Of a DNA stretch of 64,000 bases, positions 33,728 through 42,500 are shown in pieces. The stretch's first letter is position 1; each line of letters begins with the position of its first letter. This stretch comes from Acidimicrobiales bacterium mtb01 (GTDB lineage Bacteria; Actinomycetota; Acidimicrobiia; Acidimicrobiales; Ilumatobacteraceae): positions 917,501 through 981,500 of the forward strand of contig NBNI01000007.1 in assembly GCA_004379135.1 (NCBI GenBank), read 5' to 3'. The position numbers and the translations under genes were made by a program. The notes beneath the pieces were generated by a model. It worked only from the letters and a program-made list of their open reading frames with translations. It was not told where the DNA came from and did not search any database.

Positions 33728-36475
33728 TCAATTGGCGCCGTGACACATCTTGAACTTCTTGCCCGAACCGCACGGACACGGCGCGTTGCGCGGCGTCTTC
33801 GAGAACTCGTCCTTCACGACGGTCTGCTGCTTGGTGGGCGCCGGAGCGGCCGGAGCCGCCGGAAGATCGGACGGCATCGGAGCCGGAGCCTCCGACTTGG
33901 TCTGCTGGACGTTCTTGACCGCGAGATCGGGAGCATCGTTGCGCACGACCTGTACATGCATGACATAGCGCACGAAGTCCTGGGCGATTCCCTTCATCAT
34001 CGCGCCGAACATCTCGTAGCCCTCGCGCTGCCACTCGGAGAGCGGGTCCTTCTGGCCCATGGCGCGCAGGTTGATGCCCTCCTGGAGGTAGTCCATCTCC
34101 TCGAGGTGCTCGCGCCAGCGTTGATCGATGATTCGCAGCATCACCTGACGTTCGACGTCGCGCATGACGGTGGGCGTGAGCTCGGCCTCGCGACGCTCGT
34201 AGTACGCCGATGCGTCGGCCATGACGATGTCGTACATGTCGTCGGTGTCGCGGCAGTTCGACAGTGACGCCGATTCGACCTGAGCGGGCCAGAACGTCTT
34301 GAGTTCCTTGGCCAGACCCTCGAGATCCCATTCGTCGTCGGCTTCGCTCACACAGTGCGTCTCGATGAGCGAATCGACGGCTTCGGCAAGATATTCCATG
34401 GCCGCGGCCTTGAGGTCGAGTCCTTCGAGGATCTGATCGCGACGCTGATAGATCACCTTGCGCTGCTCGTTCATGACCTCGTCGTACTTGAGCACGTTCT
34501 TGCGGATTTCACCATTGCGCTGCTCGACCGTGCTCTGCGCGCGCTCGATGGCCTTGGTGACCATCTTGTGCTCGATCGCCTCGTCGTCGGGAAGGGCCCG
34601 CCCCATCACCCAACTGAGCGCACCGGTGGCGAACAGGCGCATGAGTTCGTCCTCGAGCGACAAGTAGAAGCGACTCTCGCCCGGATCGCCCTGACGACCC
34701 GAACGGCCTCGCAACTGGTTGTCGATTCGACGGCTCTCGTGGCGCTCGGAACCGATGACGTAGAGGCCGCCGAGATCACGAACCTTGTCGCCCTCGGCGC
34801 GGCATTCGGCCGTGATGGAGCCGAGCAGTTCGGCGTAACGCGCCTGGGCCACCCGTCGCGCCGCCTGGTAGTCGGCTGGCATCTGATCGAGCGGCATCGG
34901 CAATGCGAATTCGTCGGTGAGCGTCTCGGGCGAATGGCCTTCGGCGAGCAGAGCGCGGCGAGCCAGACCTTCGGGGTTGCCACCGAGGAGAATGTCGACG
35001 CCGCGGCCGGCCATGTTGGTGGCCACCGTGACCGAACCCAGGCGACCTGCCTGCGCCACGACCTCGGCTTCGCGCGTGTGCTGCTTCGCGTTCAGCACCT
35101 CGTGGGTGATTCCGCGCCTCGTCAACGCCTTCGACAGCGCTTCGCTCTTCTCGACGCTCACCGTTCCGATGAGGATCGGCTGGCCCTTCGCGTTGCGCTC
35201 CTCGACGTCGTCGACGATGGAATCGAACTTGGCGGCTTCCGACTTGTAGATGAGATCGGCTTGATCGACGCGCTGGTTGGTGCGGTTGGTCGGGATCGGC
35301 ACGACCTGCAAGCCGTACGTGTTCATGAGTTCGGCGGCTTCGGTCTGAGCCGTACCGGTCATGCCGGCCAACTTCTCGTACATGCGGAAGTAGTTCTGGA
35401 GGGTGATCGTGGCGAGGGTCTGGTTCTCCTCTTTGATCTTCACGCCCTCCTTGGCTTCGACAGCCTGGTGGATGCCTTCGCTCCACCGACGACCTTCGAG
35501 GATGCGTCCGGTGAACTCGTCGACGATCTTCACCTCACCGGCCTGGACGATGTAATCCTTGTCGCGGCGGTAGAGCTCCTTGGCCTTGAGGGCCACCTGC
35601 AACTGGTGTACGAGATTGCGCTGAACTTCGTCGTACAAGTTGTCGAGGCCGAGTTCCTGTTCGACGCGTTCGATGCCCGCTTCGGTGGGCATGACGACCC
35701 GCTTGTCCTCTTCGACTTCGTAGTGCTCGTCGCGCTTGAGCCCGCGCACGATGGACGCGAAGCGGTAGTAGAGCTGCGCGGCGTCGGCCACGCGGCCCGA
35801 GATGATGAGCGGGGTTCGCGCCTCGTCGATGAGGATCGAGTCGACTTCGTCGACGATGGCGAACACGTGGCCGCGCTGCACCTTGGTTTCCTTGGTGCCG
35901 GCCATGTTGTCGCGCAAGTAGTCGAAGCCGAATTCGTTGTTGGTGCCGTACGTGACGTCGGCGGCGTAGTTGGCCCGCTTCTGTTCGGGTCGATCCTGGA
36001 CGCCCGGGATCACGAGACCCACGTTGAGACCGAGCCAGCGATGGATCTGGCCCATCCATTCGGAGTCGCGTCGGGCCAGATAGTCGTTGGTGGTGATCTG
36101 GTGGACCCCGCGACCCGAGAGCCCGTTGAGATACACCGGGAGCGTGGAGACCAAGGTCTTTCCTTCACCGGTCTTCATTTCGGCGATCCAGCCGAAGTGC
36201 AGCGCGGCGCCGCCCATCATCTGCACGTCGTAGTGGCGCTGTCCGATGGTGCGTCGACCCGCTTCGCGAACCACGGCGAAGGCCTCGATCAGGAGGTCGT
36301 CGAGCGACTCGCCGCGCTCGAGCCGCTGCCGGAACTCGGCCGTCTTGGCGCGCAGGGCGTCGTCGCTAAGCGCCGTGAGGGCAGCTTCTTCGGCGTTGAT
36401 GTCGGGAACCAGACCTTCGAGGGCCTTGAGCTTCTTGCCTTCACCGGCCCGGAGAATGCGGTCGAGGATCGCCAT
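33728..36475 (-). CDS. secA: Preprotein translocase ATPase SecA
   Basis: A 915-residue motor of the Sec translocon. Seen: MAILDRILRAGEGKKL at the N-terminus, MKTGEGKTLVSTLP (Walker A), IVDEVDSILIDEARTPLI (DEAD-box), GTAQTEAAELMNTYGL, TNMAGRGVDILLGGNP, RGRSGRQGDPGESRFYLSLED, and the C-terminal zinc-binding SEC-C motif PCPCGSGKKFKMCHG preceded by an Ala/Pro-rich linker. ATG 36475 is the family-typical start; TAGGCT lies 10 bases upstream, giving a very short leader. It leads the secA-prfB-ftsE-ftsX run. Confidence 0.97.
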   Translation of the reverse strand: MAILDRILRAGEGKKLKALEGLVPDINAEEAALTALSDDALRAKTAEFRQRLERGESLDDLLIEAFAVVREAGRRTIGQRHYDVQMMGGAALHFGWIAEMKTGEGKTLVSTLPVYLNGLSGRGVHQITTNDYLARRDSEWMGQIHRWLGLNVGLVIPGVQDRPEQKRANYAADVTYGTNNEFGFDYLRDNMAGTKETKVQRGHVFAIVDEVDSILIDEARTPLIISGRVADAAQLYYRFASIVRGLKRDEHYEVEEDKRVVMPTEAGIERVEQELGLDNLYDEVQRNLVHQLQVALKAKELYRRDKDYIVQAGEVKIVDEFTGRILEGRRWSEGIHQAVEAKEGVKIKEENQTLATITLQNYFRMYEKLAGMTGTAQTEAAELMNTYGLQVVPIPTNRTNQRVDQADLIYKSEAAKFDSIVDDVEERNAKGQPILIGTVSVEKSEALSKALTRRGITHEVLNAKQHTREAEVVAQAGRLGSVTVATNMAGRGVDILLGGNPEGLARRALLAEGHSPETLTDEFALPMPLDQMPADYQAARRVAQARYAELLGSITAECRAEGDKVRDLGGLYVIGSERHESRRIDNQLRGRSGRQGDPGESRFYLSLEDELMRLFATGALSWVMGRALPDDEAIEHKMVTKAIERAQSTVEQRNGEIRKNVLKYDEVMNEQRKVIYQRRDQILEGLDLKAAAMEYLAEAVDSLIETHCVSEADDEWDLEGLAKELKTFWPAQVESASLSNCRDTDDMYDIVMADASAYYERREAELTPTVMRDVERQVMLRIIDQRWREHLEEMDYLQEGINLRAMGQKDPLSEWQREGYEMFGAMMKGIAQDFVRYVMHVQVVRNDAPDLAVKNVQQTKSEAPAPMPSDLPAAPAAPAPTKQQTVVKDEFSKTPRNAPCPCGSGKKFKMCHGAN

Positions 36476-36561
36476 GCGGAGGTCGAGCCTACCTTTCGAG
36501 CTGGTCGGACCGGGGTCCGCCCATGTGGCGCCCGGCCGCGCCGACACACCAAACTGCCCTG

Positions 36562-37206
36562 GTGGGACGCATCGACACCGTCATCTTCGACTTGGGCGGC
36601 GTGCTGTCGTTGTCGGGTCGGGCCATCGACATGGCCCGCCGATTCCCGAGTCATCCGCCCGAGGTCGTGATGAACGTCCTGATGGGCGATTACGCGAGCG
36701 ACCACGACCACCCGTGGCACCGACTCGAGCGCGGCGAGATCTCGATGAACGAATACCGCGAGGCTGTGGCACCCCTCATCGCCGAGGCCGGACTGGTGGC
36801 GGCCGAGCCTCCGCCCGAAATCAAGAAGGGCTCCGGTGTGAACTTCGCCTTCGTGCGCAGCGAGCCGATGTTCGCCCTCGTCGACGATTTGCGTGCGAAT
36901 GGGCTGCGCGTCGGGGTGCTCACCAACAACGTGCGCGAGCTGCGGTCGCGTTGGTGGGATCTCGTGGACTTCCCGAGTTTGTTCGACGACATCGTCGACA
37001 GCCACGAAGTCGGATTGCGCAAACCCAATGCGGCCATTTACCACTTGGCCCTGGATCGTCTAGGAGCCGCAGCCGAGCGAACCGCGTTCCTGGACGACAT
37101 GGTGGTGAACGTGGACGCCGCCCGCGCGGTGGGCATGCACGGCGTGCTGGTGGAGGACGATCAGTCGGGAGCGATCGCCACGGTGCGCGACCTCGCCGGC
37201 GTCTGA
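36562..37206 (+). CDS. HAD-IA family hydrolase
   Basis: A 214-residue HAD hydrolase of the same subgroup as the one at 5003. Motif I is VIFDLGGVLSL, motif II VLTNNVRELR, motif III VGLRKPNAAIY, motif IV AFLDDMVVNVDAA. As in its paralogue, Gly replaces the usual second Asp of motif I. GTG 36562 is preferred over ATG 36523 because CAAACT lies 6 bases before it and the protein then begins just before motif I. Its 3' end overlaps the convergent comF-like gene by 46 bases, the longest coding overlap in the window. Confidence 0.83.
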   Translation: MGRIDTVIFDLGGVLSLSGRAIDMARRFPSHPPEVVMNVLMGDYASDHDHPWHRLERGEISMNEYREAVAPLIAEAGLVAAEPPPEIKKGSGVNFAFVRSEPMFALVDDLRANGLRVGVLTNNVRELRSRWWDLVDFPSLFDDIVDSHEVGLRKPNAAIYHLALDRLGAAAERTAFLDDMVVNVDAARAVGMHGVLVEDDQSGAIATVRDLAGV

Positions 37207-37817
37207 CGACGATCGGGTGTGGCGGCCGCGGCGAGCGTCGCGACGTCGGCCCAACCGGCCGAACCGAGTGCGTGAGCGGCCGCGCGCAGCGTGGCACCGG
37301 TGGTGACCACGTCGTCGATGACGAGAACGTTGAGAGGCGCGCGGGTGGGTCGGGCGCGGAACGTCGGGCCGCTCAGGCGAGCATGACGCGTGCGCCCGGT
37401 TTGGGCCGGACCCGACTCGCGCACGAGCAGGCACCGACACGGGATCCGCAGGTCGCGCGCGACCAGCCGAGCTATCAACTCGGATTGATCGAAACCGCGA
37501 CGACGGCGGCGGGATGTCGAGGTGGGCGCCCACGTGACCACTTCGAACATTCGCCCATCGGCGCGAACCGAACGAGCGAGTTCGGCAGCGAGGGCGCGGG
37601 CCGCCGACTGACGTCCGCGGAACTTGAGATCGGACACGAGTCGACGCGTGGAGCCCTCGTACACCAGGGCGGCGTTGTCGACCGAAACGACGGCGGCGGG
37701 AAGTCCGCGGCAGTCGGGGCACAGGCGCGTGAGCGAACCCGACCAGGTATCGCGGTCGCGGTGGGGTTGAACCCGGAACATGTGGTGGCAGTGCGGGCAG
37801 CGCAGGGCGGTGAACAT
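37161..37817 (-). CDS. ComF/GntX-family phosphoribosyltransferase-like protein
   Basis: A 218-residue protein. An N-terminal zinc-ribbon is suggested by CPHCHH and CPDC (Cys pairs about 25 residues apart), followed by a type I PRTase domain with PRPP loop VLVIDDVVTTGATLRAAA. The middle has RRRRGFDQSELIARLVAR and QTGRTRHARL, typical of ComF. In other bacteria ComF assists DNA uptake. No com genes are nearby, so competence is not implied. Start ATG 37817. The C-terminal 15 codons overlap the end of the HAD gene. Confidence 0.85.
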   Translation of the reverse strand: MFTALRCPHCHHMFRVQPHRDRDTWSGSLTRLCPDCRGLPAAVVSVDNAALVYEGSTRRLVSDLKFRGRQSAARALAAELARSVRADGRMFEVVTWAPTSTSRRRRRGFDQSELIARLVARDLRIPCRCLLVRESGPAQTGRTRHARLSGPTFRARPTRAPLNVLVIDDVVTTGATLRAAAHALGSAGWADVATLAAAATPDRRQTPARSRTVAIAPD

Positions 37818-37865
37818 GCCTTCACCCGACCACAGGGGTGTGGCACGGAAGCCGACGACGAATTC

Positions 37866-39332
37866 TCAGTTGCTCCAGAGGGTGCGGAGGCGGGGTTCGG
37901 GGTCGGCGATCTCGCTGCACTCGACATCGAACCGCCACGTACTGCGGCGATCGAGGTCGTACGGCGACCACGCCAGCGACCCGTCCGTCGCGAACGACAG
38001 CACCTGAGCGGCCACTTGATCGGCCACGACCGCGCGGTCGGCTCCGTCACCGGTGAACAAACCCACGCCGGGCTGATCGAGGTTGTGGAACGTGAACGGA
38101 ATGTCGATCGCGTGGCACGACCCGAGCACTCCGCCGAAGGCCGGACTGGCCCACGTGAACCAATACATGTGCGTGGGCGTACCGGAATTCGCGCGCTTCT
38201 CGGCCAGGCGAATCGCCCGCTGTCGGAATCCCTCATCGGTTTGTGCCGCCATCACCAACTGCGCGTCGCTCTCGCCCGGCCGATGTTCGCGATACAACGC
38301 GATCGCCTCGTCGACGCGGTCGGGCAGCATCCCGGCGAAGAACGTGCGCATCTTGTCGTCGTCCATCGACGCCGCTTCGGGTGAGAACGCCCCGAAGAGA
38401 CGATTCTCGTCGCGCGTGGTCCCGACCACGAGATGAGCCGAATGGTCGGCCGCCGCACCCACGATCTCGTGCGGAAGACCGGAGCCGGGCCAGGTGGGAG
38501 CGAAGTAGTCGAAGGCTCGGCCGTTCTCGGCCAACAACACTCCTTGCGCGGCGAGCAATTGATCGCTCGACAAAGCGAGCAGTTCATCGTCGGTCGACAC
38601 TCCGGCCGCCTTCAGGAACTTGTCGGCGAGTTCGTGGCCGCGTTCCGCGTTCCGATACTGGCCGATCGACGGACTCATCGACCACACCTTGTGGAAGAGC
38701 CCGGCCGACAACGGTGACGCCATCAACGCGACGACGCTGGATCCGCCGGCCGACTCGCCGAAGATCGTGACGTTGTTCGGATCGCCTCCGAACGACGCGA
38801 TGTGCGACTGGACCCAGCGCAACGCCTCGATCTGATCGAGCAGACCGAGGTTGTTGTCGCGGAAGAAACCGAAGACCCCGAGCCGATAGTTGATCGACAC
38901 CACGATCACGTCGCCGCGACGGGCCAGCGACGATCCGTCGTACCAAGGAGTCGATCCTGACCCGTTCACGTAGGCCCCGCCGTGGATCCACACCAGAACC
39001 GGACGTGGCGTCGCCGAACCGGCAACGACCGACGGCGGAACGAACACGCCGAGGCTGAGGCAGTCCTCGCTCATGGGCGGAAGTGCGGCGCCCATCGTGG
39101 ATTCGAGGAGGCCGGGCGCCTGCGGGCAGATGGGGCCGTGGTTCGTCGCGTCCCGCTCGCCGGACCACGGTGCTTCGGGAACTGCGGGGGCGAACCGGTC
39201 GGCCCGAGCGTAGCGAAGTCCCAGGAAGGCACCGGTTCCGTCGGGTCGGGCCAGACCTTTCACCTTCCCGGAGGGGGTGTCGATCAGGAGGGTCGCGGGC
39301 ATTTCCACATCAGTCGTCGAAATCTGGGTCAC
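37866..39332 (-). CDS. Type B carboxylesterase
   Basis: A 488-residue carboxylesterase/lipase of the type B (acetylcholinesterase-like) family. VLVWIHGGAYVNGSGS is the oxyanion hole, SINYRLGVFGFF and GLLDQIEALRWVQ follow, and NVTIFGESAGGSSVVALMA carries the nucleophile Ser. The C-terminal GSCHAIDIPFTFHN holds the catalytic His. No signal peptide is visible, so it is probably cytoplasmic. GTG 39332 is supported by a TACTGT hexamer exactly 6 bases upstream on the minus strand. Confidence 0.9.
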   Translation of the reverse strand: MTQISTTDVEMPATLLIDTPSGKVKGLARPDGTGAFLGLRYARADRFAPAVPEAPWSGERDATNHGPICPQAPGLLESTMGAALPPMSEDCLSLGVFVPPSVVAGSATPRPVLVWIHGGAYVNGSGSTPWYDGSSLARRGDVIVVSINYRLGVFGFFRDNNLGLLDQIEALRWVQSHIASFGGDPNNVTIFGESAGGSSVVALMASPLSAGLFHKVWSMSPSIGQYRNAERGHELADKFLKAAGVSTDDELLALSSDQLLAAQGVLLAENGRAFDYFAPTWPGSGLPHEIVGAAADHSAHLVVGTTRDENRLFGAFSPEAASMDDDKMRTFFAGMLPDRVDEAIALYREHRPGESDAQLVMAAQTDEGFRQRAIRLAEKRANSGTPTHMYWFTWASPAFGGVLGSCHAIDIPFTFHNLDQPGVGLFTGDGADRAVVADQVAAQVLSFATDGSLAWSPYDLDRRSTWRFDVECSEIADPEPRLRTLWSN

Positions 39333-39338
39333 CGGCGA

Positions 39339-39344
39339 ACAGTA
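39339..39344 (-). promoter_or_regulatory. -10 hexamer TACTGT of leaderless carboxylesterase gene
   Basis: Reading minus, TACTGT then TCGCCG then GTG 39332. This is the 6-base leaderless arrangement, and no Shine-Dalgarno motif is seen. Confidence 0.55.
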
Positions 39345-39429
39345 ACGCGATCGAAAAGTGCCAGGTTCGCCCGGCCGGTTGCAGTCGAATCCCAGGAACC
39401 AGGGAATCCGCTACGACAAGATTTTAATC

Positions 39430-39457
39430 GAATGTAGTTCAATTCTTTGCTACATTC
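39430..39457 (+). promoter_or_regulatory. Promoter of the giant repeat lipoprotein with an overlapping dyad
   Basis: In an unusually AT-rich stretch, GAATGTAG (39430-39437) and its exact reverse complement CTACATTC (39450-39457) flank a 12-base spacer. The right arm contains TACATT (39451-39456), a good -10 for the lipoprotein gene. TSS would fall near 39463, giving a leader of about 48 bases with AGGAG at 39503-39507. A dyad over a -10 is a typical repressor site. Confidence 0.5.
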
Positions 39458-39510
39458 GCCCCGTCGGCCTCTCGGGATGAACCCCGGGCCACGAGGAAAG
39501 CGAGGAGACC

Positions 39511-42500
39511 ATGCGTCGCATCTGGTCGGCCACCGTCATGGCTGGAGTTCTGTTGATCGGCGCCGCGTGCAGCGGTGGTGACAAGGACAGCGAGAGTTCG
39601 AGCGGGGACGGACGCAAGTTGTTCCAGCCCGCCGGCGTGGTGGGCCCCGACTCGTTCGCCCCCACCTTCGAGCTCACCCAGTACGACGTCGATCTGTCGG
39701 CGTTGTCGGAGGGTTCGGTCGACGGTTCGGCTCCCGGACTGTACGCCGGTCGCACGTACGGCGGTACCGGTACGAACATCTGCGACGTCGAGGCGATGAT
39801 TCGCTTCCTCACCTACTACGAAGAGCGCGGGCGTGCCTGGGCCGATGTCCAGGGCATCCCGTTCGAACAACTCCCCGACTATCTCCGCAGCCTCACGCCG
39901 GTCTACGCGCTGCAGAACCTGAACGTGCAGATGTTCGGGTTCAAGAACGACCAGGCCTACGGCTACGACGCCGTGATTGCGGCCGGCACGGCGATCCTGA
40001 TCGACGATCAGGGCATGCCGCGCGCTCGCTGTGCCTGCGGCAACCCTTTGCTGGCGCCGAGCGAGGAACCGCCCACCGAAGATTCGACTCCCTCCGGCGA
40101 CTCGAGGCCCGATATCACCACCGGTGAAGAGCCCCTGGGTTCCGACCAGCCCGGCGGTGGCGACCAGCCCGGCGGCGGCGACCAACCCGGCGGCGGCGAC
40201 CAACCCGGCGGCGGCGACCAACCCGGCGGCGGCGACCAACCCGGCGGCGGCGACCAACCCGGCGGCGGCGACCAACCCGGCGGCGGCGACCAACCCGGCG
40301 ATCCTCAGCAGCCAGCCTGCCCCGAGCTTTTGGTTGCCGGCTGGACCGATTACGGCGCACCCAACGGCGATGTGTGGCATTACGACCAGGCCGTGGGCGC
40401 CTGGATCAATCTCTCCGATCCGGCCGCTGATCCTGTTCCGAACGTCGTCGACCTTCCCGGGTGGCGCGACAACTGCGACGACGGCCGTCAGCGGCAGGTC
40501 GATCCGATCTGCCCGCAATTGCTGATCGGTGGCGGTTGGACGCCGTACATCGACACCAACGGCGACGAGTGGCAGTTCGACCCCGCCAACAACTGGTGGA
40601 AGAACGTCACCGCGGTCCCGACTCCCGATCCCGTCACCGACATGAACGACATGCCGGGCTGGACCGAACTGTGCGGCGACGATCAGCCTCGCCAGCCCAA
40701 CAGCGAGTGCCCGCCCAACAAGGCGAACGTCGGCGACATCTGGAACGCACCTGACGGTCGTCAGTGGCAGCTCTGGCTCGACGGTCTCGCCCTCGTGTGG
40801 GACGAGATCACGACCCCCGACATCCAAGAAGGCGTTCCGTACGCCGATCTGGTGATCCTCTACGACTGCGCACCGCCGTTCGACGAAGGCCAACCCGAGT
40901 GCCCGCCGTCGAAGCCGATCGCCGGTCAGACCTGGATCGACACCCTCGGCAACCTGTGGCTGTTCGACAACCACACGGGTGGCGCGTACGCCTGGGACAA
41001 CCAGGCCACCGCCGACGTCGAGATGGTGAAGACGGAAGCACTCCCCAACCAACCCGAAGGTTGCCAACCCGAACTCTGGCAGGACCCGTGCCCCGAACTG
41101 CAGCCCCGCCCGGGTGCCGTGTGGGTGAACCCCAACAACGGCGACCTGTGGGTGTGGTTGTTCGATCAGGGTCACTGGTTCAACGACTCCGATCCCACGC
41201 AGCCGACGATCTCCAACACGGCGCTGTTGCCCGGATACCGCGAACTGTGCATGCCTCCTTGTCCGCCCATCAACATCGGGCCAAACGAGACCGCGCACTG
41301 GATCGATCCCGTCACCGGAAACGTGTGGGTCTGGTTCGAGGGCCAGTGGGTCAATTCCGACGACAAGTCGCAGACGGTCGCGCAAACCTCCGATCTGCCC
41401 GGCTGGCTCGAACTCTGCGCCCCGCCGTGTCTGCCCGGACTCATCGAGCCGCTGAACAGCTTCATCCTCGATGACAACGGTCAGCCCGAGTCGAACCCCG
41501 AAACCGACGACCAGGTCGGCGACTCGGGCGACAAGGCCGTGACGGTGGAGCCGGCCAAGGGTGACATCGAGATCGTTCCCATCAACGAAGATCAGGTGAA
41601 CGGCACCATCGCACCTCTCGACCTCTGCAATCCCGTCGGCTGCGTCGAGTTGGGAGCCGCACCCGAGATCGGTCACGTGTACACCGACAACCGCGGAGTT
41701 CGCTGGACCTACGTGGCCGAAGGGTCATGGCAGTCGGCACTCGGCGAGAGCGTCGCTGATGCTCTGCTGATCCCCGGCTACCGCGAGAACTGCCTGCCCG
41801 AGGACGACCCGTCGGACGATCCGTGCCCACCGGAGTTCGAAGGAGCGGTCTACGTCGACTCCAACGGAATCCAGTGGACCTGGGTCGGCGCTAACTCCGA
41901 CGCAGCGGAATCCGATCACGGCCGCCGTTGGTACTCCGAGGCGAGTGGGTCACCGGAATACCGGGCAACCATCGAACTCGAAACATGGTTCGACGACTGT
42001 CCGCCTCCGACCGATCCCGAGATCGTTCCGTTGGCATCGAGCATCGACGTCGATGTTCGGGTCCAGGGCCCGGTGTGCGTCGGCGACACGGTGCAGATCG
42101 TGATGTTCGCGACTCCCTCCGACGGTGAACGCATCACCGAGTACAAGATCACCATCAACGGCAATGGCGACGGAACCGAACAGGAGAACGCAACCACCTT
42201 CACCGAGACGTTCGTGCCCGAGCAGACGGGCGAATACGAGATCCTCGGACAGGCTTCCGACTCGAGCGGCAAATCGGGCCAGGACACCGAATTCGTGAAG
42301 GCGATCGATTGCGCCGACCCGCAGGATCAGGGCCAGCCGTCCGAACCGGGTGTCACGACCACCGTGGTGGCGACTCCCAATCAGTCGAGCACGTCAACGG
42401 CTCCGAAGAAGAACACTCCCCCGACAATCACGCTCAGCACCAAGCAGTTGTGCGTGGAGGCCATGTCGGAGGCGCCGACCAAGGTGTCGGTGACGGTGAG

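Noticed and set aside
36523-36561. ATG 36523 as start of the second HAD hydrolase.
   Set aside because: It adds a low-similarity stretch before motif I; GTG 36562 has the hexamer at the leaderless spacing. It remains possible.
34355-36670. Open frame of about 770 codons antisense to secA.
   Set aside because: Opposite a complete SecA; no domain, no promoter or ribosome site.
40153-40296. Regular repeats that could suggest a CRISPR array.
   Set aside because: The units are contiguous 18-bp coding repeats without spacers, in frame with a lipoprotein.
39439-41676. Minus-strand open frame with repeated Ala/Val/Gly blocks opposite the lipoprotein repeats.
   Set aside because: The blocks are the reverse complement of the GGGDQP units; the plus-strand frame has a signal peptide, conserved head and ribosome site.
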